Shown in pieces: positions 27,242 through 34,022 of a stretch of 64,000 nt of DNA. Source of the stretch: VBDM01 sp035499735 (GTDB lineage Bacteria; Pseudomonadota; Gammaproteobacteria; Burkholderiales; SG8-39); the NCBI GenBank assembly GCA_035499735.1, contig DATJYC010000031.1, forward strand, positions 114,184-178,183, written 5' to 3'. Each line of letters opens with the position of its first letter. The stretch's first letter is position 1. The position numbers and the translations under genes were made by a program. Below the pieces are notes generated by a model. It was not told the origin of the DNA. It searched no databases and saw only the letters and a list, made by a program, of their open reading frames with translations.

Positions 27242-28549
27242 CTACTCCTCCAGCCGCGTGAGGCCGAACGCGAGATCTTCGCCCGCCAGCGCGGCGAAGT
27301 CGAGATCGACGCAGAGCACGTGGTACAGGCCGTTCAGCAGCAGCGCGTAGGACAGCGTGACGCACAGCCGGGGACCGGTGGCCGACAGATAGGGGCGGGT
27401 GATCTGTATCTTCCCGGGCGCATCCATCGCTCGGCGGAAAAACGGCTTGGTCTGCCAGTTGGTGCCGGTCATCGGCCGTATCGGCACCAGGCGCGGATCG
27501 CGCGCGGCCGCGCTACGCTCGCTCTCCGCGCTCGCTCCGATCTGGGAGCCGTCGGCGGCGACGAGATAGCAGCGCTCCGTGCACTGCAGCTCGAGCAGGG
27601 CGCGCACCGCGTTCGCGCGGTCGGCGCCCACCGAAAGCGCAAGCACCGCGTCGGAGAACGCCGCGAGATAGGGCTGCAGCCTGGCGCGGCGGCGGTTGCC
27701 GAACTCGTTGCTTCCATCACGGAATTGCGCGAACAGCCGCATGAAGATCTCGTCGCAGGCGTTGTCCGCCGGGGGCCGGACCGCGGGCGGAGCGAAGAAG
27801 TTTCCTTGCAGCAGATCCGCGTTGGCCTCGGTCGCGCACAGCGCCTCGCCCTCAGTCTCTATGCCCTCCACGCATACCAGTGCCCCCGCCTCGTGCAGCA
27901 CCGAGATGATCCCGCCGAACATGCGCCGTGCCAAGGGCTCCACCGTCACCCGCCGCGTCATCTCGCGGTCGATCTTCACGATGTCGGGCTTCAGCTGCCA
28001 GATGCGGTCGAAATTCGAGTAGCCCGCGCCGAAGTCGTCAATCACGACGAGGCATCCCAGCTCGTGGTAGTGCTCGACCGCCTTTACCAGCCGCTTCTGG
28101 TCGTCGAAAGGCGTCTCGATCAGCTCTACAGCCACGCGCCGGGGTGATAGGCCGCGCTCTTCGAGCATCTGCGCAAACGAGCCGAAGCGGCGGCCGCGGA
28201 CCGCGATGTGCGGGTCGACATTGAGGAAAAGCCAGCTGAGATCGTCGCGCAGCCGCTGGAAGTTGCGGACGTGCAGCGACCTGCACTGGCGGTCGAGGTG
28301 CATTCGCGCGACGCCCGCCGGCGCCTGCGCGAGCAGCTCGGCCGGAAGGTAGACCTTGCCGGTCAGGTCGGTTCCGCGAATCAGGGCCTCGTACCCCACA
28401 GGACGCCTGTGGGCAAGGCTGAAAATCGGCTGGAAGTGCGTGGCGAGGCGGTATTCCCGCCGTGTTCCGTCCTCGGCGTCGACCGGAAAGACCTCGACGT
28501 CGGACTCCGCCCGGTCGGCCGTGCCCGCGGAGCCTTGGCCGGGGCTCAT
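27242..28549 (-). CDS. EAL-domain c-di-GMP phosphodiesterase with C-terminal sensor domain (copy B)
   Basis: 435 residues. EAL domain with the canonical signature (GYEALIR, Glu54), LFLNVDP, VELIETPFDDQ, IDDFGAGYSNF and VEGIETEGEAL. The C-terminal PAS/Cache-like unit (NWQTKPFFRRAMD, IQITRPYLSA, VLCVDLDFAAL) matches copy A. The start ATG has GGGGAG ahead and lies 4 bp after the stop of the M23 peptidase gene, so it is likely co-transcribed with it. Should hydrolyse c-di-GMP; the signal sensed by the C-terminal domain is unknown. Confidence 0.9.
   Translation of the reverse strand: MSPGQGSAGTADRAESDVEVFPVDAEDGTRREYRLATHFQPIFSLAHRRPVGYEALIRGTDLTGKVYLPAELLAQAPAGVARMHLDRQCRSLHVRNFQRLRDDLSWLFLNVDPHIAVRGRRFGSFAQMLEERGLSPRRVAVELIETPFDDQKRLVKAVEHYHELGCLVVIDDFGAGYSNFDRIWQLKPDIVKIDREMTRRVTVEPLARRMFGGIISVLHEAGALVCVEGIETEGEALCATEANADLLQGNFFAPPAVRPPADNACDEIFMRLFAQFRDGSNEFGNRRRARLQPYLAAFSDAVLALSVGADRANAVRALLELQCTERCYLVAADGSQIGASAESERSAAARDPRLVPIRPMTGTNWQTKPFFRRAMDAPGKIQITRPYLSATGPRLCVTLSYALLLNGLYHVLCVDLDFAALAGEDLAFGLTRLEE
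27861..27988. repeat. Direct repeat within paralogous EAL genes (unit 2)
   Basis: Partner of 26485-26612, same orientation, about 1.4 kb apart. High silent-site identity in only this part of the two genes suggests recent gene conversion. Confidence 0.75.
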
Positions 28550-28553
28550 GGCG

Positions 28554-29471
28554 CTACTCCCCGCACCTCGGACGGGCGGAGTCGGGGGGAATGCCGCCGA
28601 GCGCTGTGGACACCAGGCCGGGCGCGTCCTGCTTGCGGGCTTCGCCCGAGAGGAACAGCACGGGATCGACGCGCGCGTTGTTGAGGCTCACGGACCAGTG
28701 CAGATGCGGCCCGGTCACGCGTCCGGTGCTGCCGACCAGTCCTATCCTCTCGCCGCGCGAGACGCGGTCTCCCTTCGCCACGTCGATCCTGCTCAGGTGG
28801 TTGTACATGGTGACGACGCCCTGCCCGTGATCGAGCACGACCGAGAGCCCGTTGAAGAAGAAGTCTCCGGTCACCAACACGCGGCCCGCGGCGGGCGCGC
28901 TGATCGGGGTTCCCTCGGGAGCCGCGATGTCCAGTCCGCTGTGCGGCAGCCGCGGCTCATTGTTGAAGTAGCGCCTCGAACCGAATCCGCCGGAAACGCG
29001 TCCGTTGGAAGGCAGGTCGAACGCGAGGTCGTCCGATTCGAAATCGCTGAAGCTCGTGAACGCGCGCGCCAGCAGATCCTGCTCGCGAGCGATGCGCCTC
29101 AGGTCTTCGGGCTCGGGCTCGACCTGGCGGCGGTTCGCAAGCGTCACGTACTGCTTGTCGTATTCGCGCGAGCCGACACGGAAGGAGATCGTGCGCTCGG
29201 TCCTGTCGTCGCGCGTCACCACGATCTCGTGCGCACCGGGCTTGAGGGCGAGGGGAAGTCCGACGACGGCCTGCCAGGCGTCGTCCACGCGCGCGACGAG
29301 CACCCGCTGGCCTTCGAACATCACCTGTGGAGCGGGCCCCGGCGAGCGCCCGATGCAGACGAGCGCGATGCCGCCAGGGACCGGCGCCGCGGCAGGCAAA
29401 TTGAAACGTAACCCCGGCGCCGCAAGCGCGAGCCCCGGTGCCAGGGCGGCAAGAAGGCAGAGACGGCCCAT
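28554..29471 (-). CDS. M23 family peptidase (LytM domain)
   Basis: 305 residues, signal peptide MGRLCLLAALAPGLALAAPG. Residues ~180-285 hold the zinc endopeptidase domain: HSGLDIAAPEGTPI (His and Asp ligands), YNHLSRIDVAKGDRV and GPHLHWSV (H-x-H). The N-terminal ~150 residues form a separate beta-rich region seen in other periplasmic M23 proteins. Cuts peptidoglycan cross-links or regulates amidases. The ATG at 29471 has GAGGGA about 11 bases ahead. First gene of a run with the two EAL genes. Confidence 0.9.
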   Translation of the reverse strand: MGRLCLLAALAPGLALAAPGLRFNLPAAAPVPGGIALVCIGRSPGPAPQVMFEGQRVLVARVDDAWQAVVGLPLALKPGAHEIVVTRDDRTERTISFRVGSREYDKQYVTLANRRQVEPEPEDLRRIAREQDLLARAFTSFSDFESDDLAFDLPSNGRVSGGFGSRRYFNNEPRLPHSGLDIAAPEGTPISAPAAGRVLVTGDFFFNGLSVVLDHGQGVVTMYNHLSRIDVAKGDRVSRGERIGLVGSTGRVTGPHLHWSVSLNNARVDPVLFLSGEARKQDAPGLVSTALGGIPPDSARPRCGE

Positions 29472-29648
29472 GGCGTATTGTCCCTCGATTTCGCGCGCCC
29501 GGCCGGTGGGGTGTGGAAAATGGACGCCGGGCGCGCTCGCGGGCCTACCCCAGCCCGTATGTCGGGCGCATAATCCCGCTTCCCGGCCCGCTAGCCCTTC
29601 GACACGCCCCGAGCGTCGAGGCGCGGCCCCTGTCCACAAGGAAGAAAG

Positions 29649-30479
29649 ATGACTCCAGGCGCTGCGGCCATCGGCTCCTACAACACCTCGGTCGCGATGG
29701 AGTTCTTCAGGTTCGCCGGCAAGCCCAGGACTTTCGCAAAGGGCAAGAGGATCTTTGCCGAGAACCAGCGCGGCATTCCGTTCCTCCTGATGCCCAACCG
29801 CATGTACCTGCTCCTCGACGGGGAGGTCGGCATCTTCGCGCGCGACAAGCCTGTGGGCACCATCCGCCCCGGCCAGATCTTCGGCGAGATGGCCTCGATC
29901 GACCAAGGTCCGCGCACGGGAACGGCGCTCGCCCGGTCGACGTGCCGTGTGATCGCGCTCGACGACCGCCAACTTCGGGCCGCCCTTGGCCGCTACCCCG
30001 AGTTCGCGCTGATGCTCATGTCGGTGATGATCAACCGCCTGCGCGAATCCATCAGTCGCATGGGCTCCGGGTTGCCCGCCGCGCGGACCAAGTGGATGCA
30101 GCCGGCGCCGCTGCGCAAGGACCTCATCGAGGACCTCGCGCGCGTGCTCGGACCCGAGGCAAACCTCAGCTACGACGCCGGCAGTACCATCGTGCGCGAA
30201 GGGCAGGTCGGCGTGCTCATGTACGTTGTGCTCAAGGGCAGGGTCGGAATCCGCGCGGGGGAGACGCTGCTCGAGACGGTGGGTCCGGGAGGCATCTTCG
30301 GCGAAATGGCCCTGGTCGACCGCACTCCGCGCCTCGCCAGCGCTCTCGCCGAGTCCAACGTGAAGCTGCTCGCCGTCAACCGCACGGCGTTCCTGAACCT
30401 GGTGAAGCACAGCCGGCGCTTCGCGGCGTCGCTGCTCGCGGCGGTGAGCGCGCGGGCCCGATACGCGGCCTCGCGCTGA
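29649..30479 (+). CDS. Tandem cyclic-nucleotide-binding-domain protein (copy 2)
   Basis: 276 residues with two cNMP domains: cassettes IFGEMASIDQGPRTGTAL and IFGEMALVDRTPRLASAL, with Glu and Arg retained in both. It shares SVAMEFFRFAGKPRTF, MYLLLDGEVG and EFALMLMSVMINRLRESI with the copies at 23924 and 59012. No DNA-binding or catalytic domain. ATG preceded by AGGAAGAAAG. Divergent from the M23-EAL-EAL run, with 177 bp between, and convergent with the cytochrome c gene two bases after its stop. Confidence 0.86.
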   Translation: MTPGAAAIGSYNTSVAMEFFRFAGKPRTFAKGKRIFAENQRGIPFLLMPNRMYLLLDGEVGIFARDKPVGTIRPGQIFGEMASIDQGPRTGTALARSTCRVIALDDRQLRAALGRYPEFALMLMSVMINRLRESISRMGSGLPAARTKWMQPAPLRKDLIEDLARVLGPEANLSYDAGSTIVREGQVGVLMYVVLKGRVGIRAGETLLETVGPGGIFGEMALVDRTPRLASALAESNVKLLAVNRTAFLNLVKHSRRFAASLLAAVSARARYAASR

Positions 30480-30481
30480 GG

Positions 30482-30931
30482 CTACTGCGCCAGCGTTCGC
30501 AGGTACAGCACGATCTGCCAGATCTGCTCGTCCCTCAGGCTGCCAAAGGCTGGCATGCTGGTGCCCGGCGAGCCGTTGCGTACGATCCAGAACAACTGGC
30601 CGTCCGGAATGCCGTTGACGGTCTGCCTGCAACGGAAGTTGCGGGGCCTCGGGTCGAACTGTGCCGAAAGAGGGCCCAAGCCGTCGCCCTTGATGCCGTG
30701 ACACATCTGGCAGCTCGGATCCGCTTCCTTCTCGTACAGCCGGCGCCCCGTGGCGACGGCCGCCTGATCGGCTGCCAGCGGGTTGGGCTGGCTGTAGACG
30801 GGTTCCGGCGCTTTGCCCGTAAACCGCGGCTGCGGGCACTGCGCAGCCGGTGGATATTGCGCGAGCGTGTTCGCGCCCGTGCAAAGAAACCCCGTCACGA
30901 GCAGTGCCTGAAGGAATCGCGCCGATCTCAT
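30482..30931 (-). CDS. Cytochrome c, class I
   Basis: 149 residues, signal peptide ending near NTLAQ. Haem site C74-Q-M-C77-H78, probable axial Met126 (GTSMPAFG), preceded by a family-typical LFWIVRNG and followed by EQIWQIVLYLRTL. A periplasmic single-haem electron carrier of the type found with alcohol or sulfite dehydrogenases or oxidases. No dehydrogenase partner lies adjacent. Confidence 0.9.
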   Translation of the reverse strand: MRSARFLQALLVTGFLCTGANTLAQYPPAAQCPQPRFTGKAPEPVYSQPNPLAADQAAVATGRRLYEKEADPSCQMCHGIKGDGLGPLSAQFDPRPRNFRCRQTVNGIPDGQLFWIVRNGSPGTSMPAFGSLRDEQIWQIVLYLRTLAQ

Positions 30932-31014
30932 ACCGGTTCCTGGTGGCTCCCAGTATCCTCGGCGCTCGCGGCGCTCGTTTGATCCAGGTCAACGAAGCGC
31001 TCCCGAAAATGAAA

Positions 31015-31053
31015 ACGGCGAGGCGGGCGCTGCCCCGCGCCTGCCCTCGCCGT
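31015..31053 (-). terminator. Rho-independent terminator (minus strand)
   Basis: 9-bp stem (31015-31023 with 31045-31053) plus a GC-rich inner stem. On the minus strand it is followed by TTTTCATTTT. It sits 15 bp beyond the stop of the gene at 31068-31418. Confidence 0.7.
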
Positions 31054-31067
31054 CGTGAAACCCGCTC

Positions 31068-31418
31068 TTAGCGCTCGTAGGCCAGCGTGGTGCCCGCGCT
31101 GCGACCGGACGCGACCGCGCTGGAGCCGGCAACATGGCCGTCCCATACCGCGCCGACCTTCTCCGCCTCGCCCGTCACGGCGCTGCGACGATAGACGAAG
31201 TCGCCTTGCTGGAACAGCATGTCCTTGCCGGGCATGAACCCGTCCCAGATCGCGCCGACGCGGACCGCGCCGCCCGACTCCGGGTCCCAGGTGTACATGG
31301 AGTCTCCGTACTGGAATATCTCGCTCGCCGGAGTCAACTGCACGCCGGATCCCGCGACCGCAGCCGAAGACAGGAAAACCGCGGCCACCGCAAGCTTGGA
31401 AATATTACGCACTTTCAT
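31068..31418 (-). CDS. Small exported protein with internal repeat
   Basis: 116 residues, family not recognised. Signal peptide MKVRNISKLAVAAVFLSSAA ending near AVAG. The mature part has two imperfect ~26-residue repeats: YGDSMYTWDPES then VRVGAIWDG, and QGDFVYRRSAVTG then EKVGAVWDG. No cysteines. The ATG at 31418 follows GAGAGAAGGG, a strong ribosome site, and a terminator follows the gene, so it is probably monocistronic. Periplasmic; function unknown. Confidence 0.75.
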   Translation of the reverse strand: MKVRNISKLAVAAVFLSSAAVAGSGVQLTPASEIFQYGDSMYTWDPESGGAVRVGAIWDGFMPGKDMLFQQGDFVYRRSAVTGEAEKVGAVWDGHVAGSSAVASGRSAGTTLAYER

Positions 31419-31564
31419 CCCTTCTCTCCCTTCTTCAGCAACAGTCTTGTCGTGGCGGCGACGGAGGCGATCGAATGCTGTCTTCCTCTCCCCGCAAATT
31501 CGGACACGAACATCGACAGCCCAGGTAGTAGCAAGACCGATGCCATGCACGGCCGTGAAATAAG

Positions 31565-31586
31565 AACGGCGGCCGAAGCCGCCGTT
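31565..31586 (-). terminator. Rho-independent terminator with UUCG loop
   Basis: Perfect 9-bp stem AACGGCGGC closed by a TTCG tetraloop when read on the minus strand, followed by CTTATTT. It ends the transcript of the PhnD-like gene 23 bp upstream (stop at 31609). Confidence 0.8.
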
Positions 31587-31608
31587 TCTTGCCGCCGAGC
31601 GCTGGGGC

Positions 31609-32436
31609 TCAGTAGCCGAGCCACTTCGTGAGGGTGGCGAGCTGCTGCGGATCCCCGGTCTCGTACCCCTTGTAGCCGAGCTTGGCGAGAATCTTTTGGC
31701 CGGCCTCGTTCTTCTCCAGGCCGAGCATCACGGCGCGCACTTTCTCGACGTCCGCGTCGCTCATCTTGGTCGAGGCGATCATGTGCTTGATCGGTACGGG
31801 CTTGGACTCGAGCAGCACGGAACCGCCCTTCTCCTGCCACTGCTTGGCCACGGCCGGGGAGCCGGTGATACCGACATCGCTGAAGCCGTTCTCGACGAAG
31901 AACGGCACCGCGTCCTGATAGCGCGTGGTGCGAATGTCCGACTTGGCCGCGTCGATGCCAAGGTCGCGCATGGTCGCGCGCGTCATTACTGCGGTGATGG
32001 AATCGGGATCCGGCATGCCGAAGCGCTTGCCCTTCATGTCCTCGGGGCGGCTGAGGTGCGGGTCCTTTCTCACGAAGAACCTGGCCTTGTACTCGGTGAA
32101 TCCTTTGGTGAGCACGACCAGGCGGTACTTGCCGTCCCGCATGGACATCAGCGAGTGATGCGCCGGGTGCACGAACGCGAGGTCGTATTGCTGCTCGTCC
32201 AGCCCCTTCCGCAGGACTGGATACTGGTCCACCGGAACGACCTTGACGGTCGTGTGCAGGTGCCTGCCGATCAGATCGGCGAGCTCCTTGTATTTCTCGC
32301 GGATCTCGCTGGGCGTGACGTAGTAGGTCACGCCCTCGTTGACCGCCAGAACGAGTTCAGCCCGAGCCGGGCCTGCGGTCAGAAGAGCAACGGCGACGGA
32401 TCCCAGCACTGCGAGTACTTTAGCGAGCCTTTTCAT
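31609..32436 (-). CDS. PhnD-like phosphate/phosphonate-type solute-binding protein
   Basis: 275 residues, signal peptide ending at ARAELVLAV. Type II periplasmic fold of the PhnD superfamily: YDLAFVHPAHHSLM, KARFFVRKDPHLSRPEDM, KGKRFGMPDPDS and DVGITGSPAVAKQW. Family members bind phosphonate, phosphite or unrelated anions, or serve as sensor inputs. No ATPase or permease gene is next to it. It is followed by a clean terminator, so it is transcribed alone. The upstream 220 bp are unusually AT-rich for this window. Confidence 0.85.
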   Translation of the reverse strand: MKRLAKVLAVLGSVAVALLTAGPARAELVLAVNEGVTYYVTPSEIREKYKELADLIGRHLHTTVKVVPVDQYPVLRKGLDEQQYDLAFVHPAHHSLMSMRDGKYRLVVLTKGFTEYKARFFVRKDPHLSRPEDMKGKRFGMPDPDSITAVMTRATMRDLGIDAAKSDIRTTRYQDAVPFFVENGFSDVGITGSPAVAKQWQEKGGSVLLESKPVPIKHMIASTKMSDADVEKVRAVMLGLEKNEAGQKILAKLGYKGYETGDPQQLATLTKWLGY

Positions 32437-32663
32437 GCGCTTCTCCAGTTTTCGAATAGTCGGCCCCCTTTTTGCAAGTTATGTGCCTCCGTACATATGT
32501 CGCAAGCATTTCGTCAGCAATCCAGGGGACGGCCGTCATATTTATTTCATAAACAATACGTTGCAGAACCTCGCGATTCGGGCCCTCGGGCATTTGGATG
32601 GCAGTGACCGCTAACATCGAGGGAGCTTTGCGCCCCGCCGGAGTCGGCGATTCGTCAGGGCCT

Positions 32664-33743
32664 TCAGGCGCTTCGGTATTTCGCGCGCGCGCCTTTCGCG
32701 AGCGCCATGCCGTGGCCCGGGCGGTCCGGTATCGCGAAGTGCCCGTCGCTGCAGACCGGCATCTCCTCGAACAGGTCGGGCGGGGTCCAGTCGATGAACT
32801 CTACGAGGAATCCGTTCGAGAGCGCGCCCACGACGTGGAGCGACAGCTCGTGGGCGACGTGCGGCGCGAGCGCGACCTCGTGCGCGGCGGCCAGATGGCC
32901 GATGCGCAGGGTCTCCGAGAAGCCGAGGGCCCGGCACACGTCGGGCATGAGGTACCGGGCGGCGCGGCGCTCGATCAGCTCGCGGAACTCGAAGCAGGTG
33001 TAGTTGTTCTCGCCGGTGGCCACGGGGATTCCGATCGCGCGCGCGACTTCGGCACATCCGGCGATGTCGTCGGCAAGCACCGGCTCCTCGTACCACACCA
33101 GATCGAGGTCCTCGAGCGCCCGGGCCTGGCGGATGGCCGCGAGCGGATCGAGCCGCTGGTTCACGTCCACCATCAGGCGCATGCCGCCGCCCAGCGCGCG
33201 CTGCACCGCCTCGACGCGCCTTCTGTTCTCGAGCGCGTCGGGATGGTGGATCTTCATTTTGTAGTAGCGGCAACCCTGCGCGGCGTAGCCCTCCGCCTCC
33301 GCGACGAGCTCGGCGTCGCTGTACTTCGACCAGCCGCCGCTCCCGTACGCCGGGATGCGGTCCGCGACCGCTCCCCACATCCTGTACAGAGGCATTCGCG
33401 CGGCCTTGCCCGCGATGTCCCAGAGGCCGATGTCGAGGGCGGCGAGTGCGTACGCCGCGATCCCCTGCTTCCTGATTCCCATATCCGTGCGGAACATCTT
33501 GTCCCACAGGGCCCGGACCCTGAGCGGGTCCTCGCCGATGAGCGCGGGCGCGAGCCGCGCCTGCAAGTACGCGAGCACGGCCTCCGCGCCGCCACCGCCG
33601 AACACCAGGCTGTAGCCCAGGCCCTTCACGCCCTCGTCGGTGGCGATTTCCGCGACGACGAGCTTCTGATGCGCGTAGCTCCGCGCCATCGGCTCGCGCG
33701 TGGGTATGGTGAGGACGTAGCTTCCTATTGCGGAGATCTTCAT
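32664..33743 (-). CDS. Enolase-superfamily dehydratase/racemase (MR subgroup)
   Basis: 359 residues. Lid domain, then barrel with the K-x-K motif YYKMKIHHP, metal ligands in MVDVNQR, YEEPV and TGENNYT, and PHVAHELSL carrying the catalytic His. Unlike the enzyme at 5433 it keeps the second Lys. Resembles the mandelate-racemase subgroup that dehydrates or racemises sugar acids or hydroxyacids; substrate not assignable. Its ATG overlaps the stop of the small membrane protein gene by four bases (ATGA). Confidence 0.88.
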   Translation of the reverse strand: MKISAIGSYVLTIPTREPMARSYAHQKLVVAEIATDEGVKGLGYSLVFGGGGAEAVLAYLQARLAPALIGEDPLRVRALWDKMFRTDMGIRKQGIAAYALAALDIGLWDIAGKAARMPLYRMWGAVADRIPAYGSGGWSKYSDAELVAEAEGYAAQGCRYYKMKIHHPDALENRRRVEAVQRALGGGMRLMVDVNQRLDPLAAIRQARALEDLDLVWYEEPVLADDIAGCAEVARAIGIPVATGENNYTCFEFRELIERRAARYLMPDVCRALGFSETLRIGHLAAAHEVALAPHVAHELSLHVVGALSNGFLVEFIDWTPPDLFEEMPVCSDGHFAIPDRPGHGMALAKGARAKYRSA

Positions 33744-33928
33744 ACGTGACTCGATGCTGCCGAGAGCCAATCGACGACGTAAGCGACCCCGTAGGCCGCG
33801 GCCAGGGCGAGGACGAACACCACCATGCCGCGCACCATGGTTTTCGGGATGCCGATGCCGTCGAGGTAGCGCTTGATGAAAAAGCTCGCCACGAAGAAAG
33901 CGATCGTGGAAAGAGCGATCCCGAGCAT
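33740..33928 (-). CDS. Small two-helix membrane protein
   Basis: 62 residues, family not recognised. Two hydrophobic helices (MLGIALSTIAFFVASFF and MVVFVLALAAAYGVAYVV) joined by a short charged loop with RYLDGIGIPKTMVRG. A longer frame exists to 34024, but the ATG at 33928 begins exactly at the first helix. The 4-base overlap with the enolase-superfamily gene supports it being real. May be a holin-like or accessory protein. Confidence 0.55.
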   Translation of the reverse strand: MLGIALSTIAFFVASFFIKRYLDGIGIPKTMVRGMVVFVLALAAAYGVAYVVDWLSAASSHV

Positions 33929-34022
33929 GCGCACATTGTACGGGGATCGCTTGCCCGCGCGCCCGGAAAGGTGCATCCTTTCGCTCGGGGAAAGTCTCGC
34001 AGCATCCAACCAGGGGGAGTCC

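Noticed and set aside
32420..32617. 65-codon minus-strand ORF upstream of the PhnD-like gene
   Set aside because: Lies in the AT-rich promoter region, overlaps the start of the real gene and has no ribosome site; kept only as a remote possibility.
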